Assembly: GCA_018069465.1 (NCBI GenBank)
Contig: JAGPUW010000004.1
Coordinates: 116,463-180,462 of the forward strand
Length of the DNA stretch: 64,000 nucleotides
Direction of reading: 5' to 3'
Source: Gammaproteobacteria bacterium
Lineage (GTDB): Bacteria; Pseudomonadota; Gammaproteobacteria; Pseudomonadales; Porticoccaceae
How positions within the stretch are numbered: position 1 is the first letter of the stretch; each line of letters opens with the position of its first letter. Under the pieces are notes generated by a model. It was given only the letters and a program-made list of their open reading frames with translations. It ran no database searches and was not told the DNA's origin. A program made the translations under genes and the position numbers. Positions 57,307-64,000 of this stretch are shown here, in pieces.

Positions 57307-58071
57307 TTAGTGCGCGGTAAAGCCGCCGTCGATAACCAGCTCGGTGCCGGTCATATAGCGCGACTCGTCGGAGGCTAAAAACAAGATGCCGTAGGCCTGG
57401 TCGATGGGCTCAGCCATGTAGCCGATAGCAATTTCGCGATTAATACGCTCGGAATCTTCGGGGGAAAACTGGTCAATCGCACCATCAACCATGGGCGTGA
57501 CAGTGAAACCGGGGTGCAGAGAGTTAACTCGGATATTGTATTTTTTCTCAGCGCAATACAGCGCGGCAGATTTACTGAACAGTCGAACGCCACCTTTACT
57601 GGCGTTATACGCGCCAAAGCGAGGATCGCCAACCAAACCTTCGATGGAAGAAATATTAATAATGCTGCCACCGCCGTTGAGCTTCATTTGCTTAATAGCG
57701 TTTTGAGTGCCCATAAAAACGGCTTCCATATTCACCGAGTTAACAAAGCGCCAGTGGGCCAGATCACTTTCTTCAAGGTCTGTCTGCTCACCAACGCCCG
57801 CATTGTTAACGAGAATATCGAGGCGACCGTATTTCTCGACAACGGCGGCCAGCACTTCTTTCCAGCGCGCTTCGTCGGTGACATTCTGCTCGATGAACAT
57901 GGCATCGTAGCCCTGATCCCGCAGCTTTTGTGCGGAGGCTTCGCCTTCCACCGGGCGCATATCAGTGATGACAATTTTGCCACCTTCCTGACCAATTAAC
58001 TCTGCAGTTGCGTAACCGATACCGGCCGTACCACCCGTGATTAATGCTACTTTGTCCTGTACACGTCCCAT
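57307..58071 (-). CDS. SDR, tandem paralogue B
   Basis: A 254-residue classical SDR of the same length and layout as its neighbour. TGGTAGIGYATAE (12-24), ITDMR, NNAGVGEQTDLEESDLAHWRF, NISSIEGLVG, YNASKGGVRLF and YMTGTELVIDGGFTAH. It lies 47 bases upstream of copy A on the same strand, so both come from a tandem duplication, and it differs most in the C-terminal substrate loop (about 185-215: VDGAIDQFSPEDSER versus AESAGDLFGPDDLVR). Substrates are unknown. Confidence 0.92.
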   Translation of the reverse strand: MGRVQDKVALITGGTAGIGYATAELIGQEGGKIVITDMRPVEGEASAQKLRDQGYDAMFIEQNVTDEARWKEVLAAVVEKYGRLDILVNNAGVGEQTDLEESDLAHWRFVNSVNMEAVFMGTQNAIKQMKLNGGGSIINISSIEGLVGDPRFGAYNASKGGVRLFSKSAALYCAEKKYNIRVNSLHPGFTVTPMVDGAIDQFSPEDSERINREIAIGYMAEPIDQAYGILFLASDESRYMTGTELVIDGGFTAH

Positions 58072-58107
58072 CTTTAACTCCTCATTAAATATTATTTAGC
58101 TTGCACT

Positions 58108-59148
58108 TTAGTTGCTGCAAACGGTTTTTAAAATTGTTTCAATTTCACTCTGCACAATGCCATCGGTAATAAATACCAGCTGGTTTTGCGCCTCCCCTCC
58201 CGGCCAATTATCAAGCCAGATTAAAGGGTAAACCTTATCGCGAATACAGTGCACCACTGCCGGTGTGCCGAGCTTGCCTTCAACGGCGACCAGGGCTTTC
58301 ACGCGCAACAGTTTATCCGGCTGGTAATTTACCAGTTCCTGAAAAAAAAGTATCAAATCCGCCAGCCTAAATGCCTGTTCGGGATAGAGAGTAAAGGTCA
58401 GAATGCCCGAGCCATGGCCTGTGCCATGTCCAGAAGCAGAAGCAGAAGCAGAAGCAGAAGCATGATCAGAACTATGGCCGTCACCCTGCCCCGCGCCCAG
58501 CCACTGTTCAATATCGTCTGACCTGCCCTTCAGTGGATAGTGATTATCCGATGACAGCGTGGGCAATAAGTCGGCAACGCTGAGGTCGCGAGCCACCTGT
58601 ACATTCGCCGAGGGATTAATGTCCGCCAACACCTCGCGCAAACTGGCTAGCGCTTGCTCGTCGGCAAGATCGGTTTTAGCGATTAACAGCTCATCAGCCA
58701 GCGCCACCTGGCGGCGTGACACGTCCTGATCGGCCAGGGTTCGCTCACCAGCCAGGGCATCGACCAGGGTCACCACCGCTTGCATGCGGTAGGCTTTTCG
58801 CAACTCGGAATTGGCCATCAAGGTGTGCACTATCGGCACCGGGTCGGCCAGCCCGGTGGTTTCTATCAGCACCCGGTTAAAGCGCGGCACATCGCCCAGG
58901 GTACGCAGGTGGAATAAATTGCGCAGCTCCAGGGCCAAGTCTTCACGAATGGTACAGCAAATGCAGCCATTCATGAGCTGCAGAATATTCTCACTGCTGG
59001 CGGCGATTAGCGTGTGGTCGAGGTCGGTCTCGCCGAACTCGTTGACGATCACCGCCGTATCGGCAAGATCGGGGCTTTGCAGCAAGCGGGAAATCAACGT
59101 GGTTTTTCCGCTGCCCAGAAAGCCGGTAATGACCGTAACGGGGATCAT
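58108..59148 (-). CDS. COG0523 (CobW/G3E) GTPase, putative metal chaperone
   Basis: A 346-residue G3E GTPase. Walker A GFLGSGKTT is at 9-17, the metal-binding CxCC at 62-65 (GCICCTIRED), ETTGLADP near 96, and the guanine-specificity region (LIAKTD) at 155-160. A His-rich insertion at about 225-246 carries five HxxH-like histidines around an Ala-Ser dipeptide run encoded by a hexanucleotide repeat. COG0523 members deliver zinc, cobalt or iron to client enzymes. No Zur box was recognised upstream. It is co-oriented with the acyl-CoA ligase and SDRs. Confidence 0.9.
   Translation of the reverse strand: MIPVTVITGFLGSGKTTLISRLLQSPDLADTAVIVNEFGETDLDHTLIAASSENILQLMNGCICCTIREDLALELRNLFHLRTLGDVPRFNRVLIETTGLADPVPIVHTLMANSELRKAYRMQAVVTLVDALAGERTLADQDVSRRQVALADELLIAKTDLADEQALASLREVLADINPSANVQVARDLSVADLLPTLSSDNHYPLKGRSDDIEQWLGAGQGDGHSSDHASASASASASGHGTGHGSGILTFTLYPEQAFRLADLILFFQELVNYQPDKLLRVKALVAVEGKLGTPAVVHCIRDKVYPLIWLDNWPGGEAQNQLVFITDGIVQSEIETILKTVCSN
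58431..58460. repeat. Five tandem copies of CAGAAG in COG0523 gene
   Basis: The hexamer CAGAAG is repeated five times with no interruption, encoding Ala-Ser dipeptides on the minus strand. The unit is a multiple of three, so copy-number change would alter the length of the His-rich loop without a frameshift. Confidence 0.95.
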
Positions 59149-59179
59149 TGCCGGGTACCCCCAGTATTTACCGTCACCA

Positions 59180-60727
59180 TTAATTCACCTGCCGGGTTTG
59201 CTCACCCCAATACTTAACGCGGAGGGCTTTTTTATCGGGCTTGCCGTAGGCGGTGAGGGGAATCTCGTCGACAATGTCGATAGTCTTCGGCACCTTGTAG
59301 GCCGCCAGTTTGTCTTTGCAAAAGGCAATGAGGGCTTTTTCGTCGAAGCCGTCATCTCCGGGCACCACCGCCGCACATACCGCTTCGCCCCAGTCTTCGT
59401 GGGGGATGCCAATCACCATTACCTGCTTAACACCGGGGAATTCCTGCACCACGTTTTCAACTTCCGATGAATAGACATTCATGCCGCCGGAAATAATCAT
59501 GTCCTTGGAGCGATCGACAATAAACACGTGGCCGGTGTCGAGCTGGTAACCGACATCGCCGGTTTTCACCCACTCGCCGTCGTAAATCTCGTCGGTTTTA
59601 TCCGGCGCGTTGTAATAACATTCGAGGGTGTAGGGCGAGCGGGCCATAATTTCGCCGACCTCGCCAAAGGGCAGGCTCTGGCCACTGTCATCGCCGATGC
59701 GCACATCAGAGGTAATAATCGGCTGGCCGCAAGAGCCGAGAAATTTTTCATCAAGGTGATCAGCTTTCGATAACTTGGTGGCAAAATTAGGCACTTCGGT
59801 CTGGCCGAACAGTTGCAGCAAGACCGGGCCAAATTTATCGAGCACCTCGCGCAAACGCAACTTGGTAATTGGCGCGGCGCCGTAAACCAGAGTGCGCAGA
59901 GATGCGATATTGTGCTGACTCGGCTGGTAGGCATCGAGCACCCGGTAAATCATCGTCGGCACCATAAAGGTCCAGGTGATGCCATGTTTGCTGATCGTCT
60001 CCAGCACCGCCTCCGGGTCAAACTTACTCTGCACATAAGCCGTTGCGCCCTGCAACAAAGCCGTCTGTAAAAAGAAGCCCGCCGAGTGGGGCAGCGGGCT
60101 AATCAACAGCAGCTTTTCACCCTCGGCAATTTCGCCGTGAATAATGTGGGTGAGGCCATTAATCATCATCGCCCCATGGCTGTGCATCACGCCTTTGGGC
60201 CGCCCGGTAGTGCCGCCGGTGTAGAGAATCAGTGCGGTGTCATTGGGGCCAACGTCGCGCCATTCAAAACTGCTGTACTCGCCGCTGAAAAGCTGCCGCC
60301 AATCACAGTGGCCAGAGTCATTGTCATCAACTTCGACACGATGACCGAGATCGCTGCTCGCCAGCTCGCTCTCATCGAGCTTGTCGAGTAAAGAGCTGTG
60401 CACCACCATCGCCTTGGCGCCGGAGTGGCCGACCATATAGGCCACATCGCTCATGCTGAGCATTTCGTTGAGGGGCACCTTCACTGCACCGAGCTTGATA
60501 ATGGCCAAATCGGTGACCACGTATTCAATGCAGTTGCGCAGCAAAATCGCCACCCTGTCCTGCTTCTCGACGCCATTCTCCGCCAGGTGGGCGGCGAGGT
60601 GGCTCGACAGCTCATCGAGCTCTTTGTAGCTATAGGCACGCTCACCAATCCCCACCGCCGTTTTGCTGGCGTGTCGCCACAGAGCGTTGCGAAACATAAA
60701 TTGGGCTGACTGGCTGGTATGGTGCAT
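59180..60727 (-). CDS. AMP-forming acyl-CoA ligase
   Basis: A 515-residue ANL-superfamily enzyme that activates a carboxylic acid with ATP and CoA. ILYTGGTTGRPKGVMHSHG (P-loop, about 167-185), YGAAPITKLRL near 290, GEIMARSPYTLECYYN, WVKTGDVGYQLDTGHVFIVDRSKDMIISGG (about 385-415) and the catalytic Lys region PLTAYGKPDKKALR near 495. It resembles long-chain fatty acid or steroid-acid CoA ligases. It lies 31 bases upstream of the GTPase gene and is the first gene of a probable five-gene minus-strand unit that includes the two SDRs. Confidence 0.92.
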   Translation of the reverse strand: MHHTSQSAQFMFRNALWRHASKTAVGIGERAYSYKELDELSSHLAAHLAENGVEKQDRVAILLRNCIEYVVTDLAIIKLGAVKVPLNEMLSMSDVAYMVGHSGAKAMVVHSSLLDKLDESELASSDLGHRVEVDDNDSGHCDWRQLFSGEYSSFEWRDVGPNDTALILYTGGTTGRPKGVMHSHGAMMINGLTHIIHGEIAEGEKLLLISPLPHSAGFFLQTALLQGATAYVQSKFDPEAVLETISKHGITWTFMVPTMIYRVLDAYQPSQHNIASLRTLVYGAAPITKLRLREVLDKFGPVLLQLFGQTEVPNFATKLSKADHLDEKFLGSCGQPIITSDVRIGDDSGQSLPFGEVGEIMARSPYTLECYYNAPDKTDEIYDGEWVKTGDVGYQLDTGHVFIVDRSKDMIISGGMNVYSSEVENVVQEFPGVKQVMVIGIPHEDWGEAVCAAVVPGDDGFDEKALIAFCKDKLAAYKVPKTIDIVDEIPLTAYGKPDKKALRVKYWGEQTRQVN

Positions 60728-60990
60728 GACGAAGTCTCGTTGTTATAAATAGCGTTAAAGTCGTAGACGTATCATATAACAAGAACTCATATTTATTAGG
60801 CTAAAAGTCGATGATGTGCAGATGGATTTTAAGCCCCCTAATGCCAGGCCGTCATTTATCCAAAGGCGCTTTAAAGTAAAGTTTGAGTTTTTATACCGGC
60901 AAGATGTAAGGTCTGAACACAGCCGGGTTTTCTGGCTGGATGTTTATGCAAGGGGCTATTGAAGCCTAACCACCAATACCGGAGAAAATC

Positions 60991-61419
60991 ATGAGCGAAA
61001 CACACGCGGGAAGTTGCTTTTGTGGTGCTGTAAAAATCGAGGTTAGCGGCGACCCCAAAGTCATGGGTTACTGTCATTGCAGCGATTGTGCAATGTGGGC
61101 CGGAGCGCCCGTCAACGCATTTAGCCTGTGGTCACCCGATGACGTAAAAGTAACGGCCGGGGAAGACAAGCTTGGTTCTTTTGCAAAGACCGAAGCCAGT
61201 CACCGCAGGTTTTGCACTCAATGCGGCGGACACGTCTTAAGTGAGCATCCCGCCATGGGCATGACAGATGTTTATCTCAACATCGTGCCCGGCAAAACTC
61301 ATAAAGGCACGATGCATATTTATTACGGTGAAAAGACAATGTCCGTGCCCGATGGCTTACCGAAATTCAAAGACCTTCCAAAAGAATTTGGTGGCTCGGG
61401 AGAAATGCTGGAAGAATAA
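60991..61419 (+). CDS. GFA family protein
   Basis: A 142-residue zinc-binding protein of the GFA (glutathione-dependent formaldehyde-activating-like) family. The zinc ligands are in CFCGAVK (9-15), CHCSDC (about 29-34) and CTQCGG (about 71-76). Characterised GFA enzymes are few, and glutathione-formaldehyde activity is disputed, so the reaction is uncertain. GGAG lies eight bases before the ATG. The 263 bases between it and the divergent acyl-CoA ligase hold no gene. Confidence 0.88.
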   Translation: MSETHAGSCFCGAVKIEVSGDPKVMGYCHCSDCAMWAGAPVNAFSLWSPDDVKVTAGEDKLGSFAKTEASHRRFCTQCGGHVLSEHPAMGMTDVYLNIVPGKTHKGTMHIYYGEKTMSVPDGLPKFKDLPKEFGGSGEMLEE

Positions 61420-61429
61420 GCTTTGCGAC

Positions 61430-61469
61430 GGCAGGCAAGCATAGATCCATAGAGCTTGCCTGCCCTTTT
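61430..61469 (+). terminator. Terminator after GFA gene
   Basis: GGCAGGCAAGC and GCTTGCCTGCC form an 11-bp stem with a 13-base loop, followed by CTTTTATAAAAAGG. Confidence 0.85.
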
Positions 61470-61480
61470 ATAAAAAGGTT

Positions 61481-61576
61481 TGGCATCAAGTTATTAGTGA
61501 ATTTAACGCACTGGCCCAAAAACTGCAGCTCGGCAATGACTATTTAGCGGATATTCAACGCTTAAATCGAGTCTGA
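61481..61576 (+). pseudogene. Possible C-terminal gene remnant
   Basis: A frame open up to a TGA at 61574 reads WHQVISEFNALAQ, continues with LGNDYLADIQRLNRV and then stops; it has no start codon and looks like a true protein tail. Its end overlaps a copy of the TTAAATCGAGTCTGAC repeat. The parent gene is unknown. Confidence 0.35.
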
Positions 61577-61577
61577 C
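61562..61577 (+). repeat. TTAAATCGAGTCTGAC repeat, copy 1
   Basis: The same 16 bases recur exactly at 63190 and with two changes at 63037, all on the plus strand. Copy 3 is just past an IS4-type transposase stop. Confidence 0.7.
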
Positions 61578-61616
61578 GCCCTTGATTTTTCTTGATTTTC
61601 ATAGTGTTGCACCATT

Positions 61617-62069
61617 TCACTTGCTAGATGCTGAACTGCTTATATTGGCTAAAACCCTACCGACTTTCGAGATTACTTTTTCACAGCCTTTAACATTATG
61701 CCTGTTTTTCAAATAGGCCGTATCATTGTATGAAATCCAAACATCACTATTTTTGTCTTTCCAAATCAGGGCTTTTTGCGGTAAATCTATAGCGATGCTC
61801 TGCTGGCATTTTATAAGTGGGCTTCCAGCCTTAGGGTTACCAAATATTATTAATTCAGTTTCACGTAACTCAACACCAATTTTTTCCGCATTCCTTGAAT
61901 GTTTGATTCTGTTGAAAACAATCATACCTTTTTCATTGAGTATTTCTTCAAACCTGTCTGAAGTTGTTTTGACATCAAATTGGCTTTTTACATTTATCAT
62001 CCCATCAGCTGCATTAGCAGAGAATGCAACGAATAGCACTATTAAAGGTACAAGAATTGTTTTCTTCAC
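61617..62069 (-). CDS. DUF302 domain protein, exported
   Basis: A 150-residue protein. The start is GTG with AAGGAG six bases before it. A signal peptide (TILVPLIVLFVAFSANA) is followed by a DUF302 domain (about 25-145): TSDRFEEILNEKGMIVFNRIKHS, LIIFGNPKAGSPLIKCQQSIAIDLPQKALIWKD and VWISYNDTAYLKNRH. The family fold is known but not its function; it often appears in periplasm or with sulfur genes. This gene is clearly more AT-rich than those before 61 kb, suggesting transfer. Confidence 0.85.
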   Translation of the reverse strand: MKKTILVPLIVLFVAFSANAADGMINVKSQFDVKTTSDRFEEILNEKGMIVFNRIKHSRNAEKIGVELRETELIIFGNPKAGSPLIKCQQSIAIDLPQKALIWKDKNSDVWISYNDTAYLKNRHNVKGCEKVISKVGRVLANISSSASSK

Positions 62070-62121
62070 GTCACTCTCCTTATTGGTACAACGGGTACAA
62101 ATATCGCCTTTTACATATTTG

Positions 62122-63003
62122 CTACAGTGGCTTCTGAAGGTACAACTTAGCCTTCAGTGTTTCAAATTCTTCTTTTGAGCCCAATATCGCGCTACCAGGG
62201 ATCTTGTAGATACTCGCTTTATTCCTGCTGACATCTTCAAGATAAGCTCGCCACAAAGGGATAATATCTTCGATTGGCTTTTCAAATGCCGCCTCAATAA
62301 AAAATCGATAACCCTTTTTATCGTTGGCATTCACTAATGCAAGGTATTTCTCAAACAGGCCTTGTCTGTCGATGAATACTGAAACCATACGTAGTTCGCT
62401 GTTGCTGGCTTTGGCATAATTACGGCGCTTCAGTGTAATTATTTTCTTTAGATCTAGATTTGTTATTTCATCACCGAGCTGGTGCACTCTCCAAGGATTT
62501 TGATAGCCCAACTGTAGCTGTAGTTTATTACCCTCCCAATACCCAAAGAATTTTTCGAAAAAACCGGGAATACCTTCAACTGCCCACTCAGGTCTACTCG
62601 GTAAATTTTCTTCTACCAATGGGTGCATTATTTCATGAGTAAAGGTACCGATACCAGAACCCCTGAACGTCGCGAACAACTTATACTCTTTTATATAGAT
62701 ACCGAAATTCGGAGGATTTTTGATATGCAGATCGTGCTTTAAGTAATGCTGAAAATCTTGCTTACTGCTAAAAACCAGGGCAGTTATTGGATACTCAAAC
62801 TTCGGATTGAAATAATTATCTTTAATGAAGGACAGGAATCCTTCAGAAAGTGTTAACAACTGCCCTGCATATCTCGCATCTATATTATTGTAGTGATATA
62901 CGAAATGCTCAGAAACCTTCGTCTCTGAGAGCCTATGTGCTGGAGGAGCTGCCCCAGTAAGGCTGGAAATCAGAATAAGTGCGGCTGTGAGTAAAAATTT
63001 CAT
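62122..63003 (-). CDS. Exported HExxH metalloprotease-like protein
   Basis: A 293-residue protein with a signal peptide (about 1-18). HEIMH at 123-127 is a zinc HExxH motif, and PEWAVEGIPGFFEKF (139-153) offers the downstream Glu of a gluzincin site (E143). The rest is a mixed helical domain without a recognised family; it resembles the peptidase MA-like class only in the motif layout. GGGGTTT precedes the ATG. Like its DUF302 neighbour 52 bases away, it is AT-rich. Confidence 0.7.
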   Translation of the reverse strand: MKFLLTAALILISSLTGAAPPAHRLSETKVSEHFVYHYNNIDARYAGQLLTLSEGFLSFIKDNYFNPKFEYPITALVFSSKQDFQHYLKHDLHIKNPPNFGIYIKEYKLFATFRGSGIGTFTHEIMHPLVEENLPSRPEWAVEGIPGFFEKFFGYWEGNKLQLQLGYQNPWRVHQLGDEITNLDLKKIITLKRRNYAKASNSELRMVSVFIDRQGLFEKYLALVNANDKKGYRFFIEAAFEKPIEDIIPLWRAYLEDVSRNKASIYKIPGSAILGSKEEFETLKAKLYLQKPL

Positions 63004-63036
63004 ATTAAACCCCTAACGGGTCGTCGTTAAGCAAGA

Positions 63037-63052
63037 TTAAATCGAGCCTGAT
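63037..63052 (+). repeat. TTAAATCGAGTCTGAC repeat, copy 2 (two changes)
   Basis: TTAAATCGAGCCTGAT lies between the protease-like gene and the IS. The surrounding 213 bases (63004-63216) have no gene. Confidence 0.55.
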
Positions 63053-63189
63053 CCCGTTAACTTTTCTTTTTTCAGACCGAGACTTCATTCCCTTTGTGGA
63101 AAACCTTGGCTTGCAAGCAGTACTTACTGGGACATAACTGGGGCGCGAGTAGGGCGTTCCTGCTTAACAGCAGGCCATAGAAATTAGGA

Positions 63190-63205
63190 TTAAATCGAGT
63201 CTGAC
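63190..63205 (+). repeat. TTAAATCGAGTCTGAC repeat, copy 3
   Basis: Exact copy of the 61562 repeat. It lies 12 bases beyond the stop of the IS4-type transposase and may be part of the IS end. Confidence 0.6.
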
Positions 63206-63216
63206 CCGAATGGCAC

Positions 63217-64000
63217 TTACTTAAGCTTTAACGGATGACCGTTTTTCCTGATTTCTGCCCGCGCTTCTTCGCGCGATTTCATCATTAGCGGCATCGGTTT
63301 TGGCCGTCGTTTGACCGCTCTCGGTTCTATTCGGTCAGGGCGATTGCCAATTTTCCGTTGCGCCATCATAGTAAACAATAGAGCCGTACTCACATCAGCA
63401 TCCCCACTTCTTTGTTGGCACCAGGCTAGCCACAACTGTAGAGAATGCTTGAAACTAAGCTGTCGCGGTTGCAAGTCGGCCAATAGTGCCGCTTGCGCCA
63501 TCAACAATCGAATCAAATTATAGGCCAGTAAGTAAACCCAAATTTCCTTCTCACTCATCTGTGCGGCCTTACAGCTCAAGGTTTCCATGCCGAGAGTGGT
63601 TTTTATATTCCTGAAGTCCACTTCAACCTGCCAGCGTTTTTTATACAGGGCTTTCAATGCGGCTTTGGGCGTTTTCTTCGGGTCTAACAGTGTTGTTATC
63701 AGTGTCTTGCCACCAACGCTTAACTCGCGAATAGTGAAGGTGTCGGGCGCACTATCAAAACTCGCTTGGGTCATCCAGCCGGGTTTTTGTTTTGGCTTTG
63801 TTAGCGCTAACTCATGGTCTTTTGGACCCAGGCGCTTTCCTTTGCGATAATCGGTAACCCGTTTGCGGGCACCCATTTGTTCGAACAAGGCATCAACACC
63901 TTTTTCTCGTAATGCAGCCAACAGAAAATAAGTCCCAAAAAAGGCATCTCCTAAGACGCAATCGCCTGTATTGAAACTGTCCAGAACACTGCGAAGTAAG
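63217..64000 (-). CDS. IS4-family transposase, C-terminal part (5' end outside window)
   Basis: The frame is open to the window end, well past its first internal start codon. It encodes LLRSVLDSFNTGDCVLGDAFFGTYFLLAALREKG, where GDAFFGTYFLL carries the second catalytic Asp. The third acidic residue is in YKKRWQVEVDFRNIKTTLGM, an exact YREK (Y-2-R-3-E-6-K) signature of the IS4 family. It is followed by the usual C-terminal tail rich in Arg and Lys. At least 260 residues are seen, and the first Asp lies outside. Confidence 0.9.
   Translation of the reverse strand, partial: LLRSVLDSFNTGDCVLGDAFFGTYFLLAALREKGVDALFEQMGARKRVTDYRKGKRLGPKDHELALTKPKQKPGWMTQASFDSAPDTFTIRELSVGGKTLITTLLDPKKTPKAALKALYKKRWQVEVDFRNIKTTLGMETLSCKAAQMSEKEIWVYLLAYNLIRLLMAQAALLADLQPRQLSFKHSLQLWLAWCQQRSGDADVSTALLFTMMAQRKIGNRPDRIEPRAVKRRPKPMPLMMKSREEARAEIRKNGHPLKLK

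Larger units (their letters stand above)
63190..64000 (-). mobile_element. Part of an IS4-family insertion sequence
   Basis: The transposase frame runs off the right edge. The left end is not fixed; the 16-base repeat at 63190-63205 is the best candidate boundary. No target duplication can be checked because the other end lies outside. Confidence 0.55.

Noticed and set aside
58431..58460. CRISPR-like repeat
   Set aside because: The hexamer units are contiguous with no spacers; it is a simple-sequence repeat in a coding region.

Overview
The window is a piece of a gammaproteobacterial chromosome, moderately GC-rich and densely coded. Three blocks point to a marine-type gammaproteobacterium related to the Cellvibrionales/Spongiibacteraceae or Pseudomonas side of the class: argH-lptM-lysA-dapF-DUF484-xerC; glnK-amtB next to yifB; and gatCAB divergent from mreBCD-maf-rng-yhdP-nitrilase. 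The abundance of SDR, CoA-transferase, acyl-CoA ligase and LLM genes also fits. The lineage is an inference from gene order and family content, not from a marker gene.

Region 1 (1-34.8 kb) is mainly core genome. It starts inside argH, then runs through a lysine/DAP operon (lptM, lysA, dapF, DUF484, xerC) with a good sigma-70 promoter in front. Next is a nitrogen-sensing block on the minus strand, with two P-II genes flanking an ammonium channel; it is preceded by a sigma-54 promoter and NtrC-like sites. After it come yifB, dodecin, a PAS-GGDEF-EAL protein, an Smr nuclease, a cardiolipin synthase, a CinA-like protein, a GST, a FadJ-like beta-oxidation enzyme, a PA4642-family protein, gatB-gatA-gatC, and the divergent cell-shape operon mreB-mreC-mreD-maf-rng-yhdP with a nitrilase. 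mreC appears to start at a rare ATC codon. A Bax-inhibitor-1 protein, a BKACE enzyme, a membrane-anchored MsrB and an HDOD protein follow.

Region 2 (34.8-49.5 kb) is mixed accessory and housekeeping. It holds a decayed LLM oxidoreductase remnant, an SDR, an orphan pair of cytochrome c oxidase subunit III/IV-like genes with a further membrane protein and an aldehyde dehydrogenase, an AsmA-like protein, a CoA-transferase, CysZ, an RhlB-type RNA helicase, DoxX, a membrane-anchored glutamate-synthase-like FMN protein, a MATE exporter, a PilZ-like protein and a lipoprotein. Two palindromic MITE-like elements lie here. They have different ends but share an internal core.

Region 3 (49.6-60.7 kb) looks like a catabolic island built around acyl-CoA chemistry: a D-aminoacylase-type amidohydrolase, four SDRs (two of them tandem paralogues), a predicted F420-type LLM oxidoreductase, an AraC regulator, an orphan ParA-like ATPase, a COG0523 metal-chaperone GTPase with a His-rich repeat loop, and an AMP-forming acyl-CoA ligase. 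The substrate cannot be read from sequence.

Region 4 (60.9-64 kb) holds a GFA-family protein, then an AT-richer stretch with a DUF302 protein and an HExxH protease-like protein, three copies of a 16-base repeat, and an IS4-family transposase running off the window end. No tRNA, rRNA or CRISPR array was seen.
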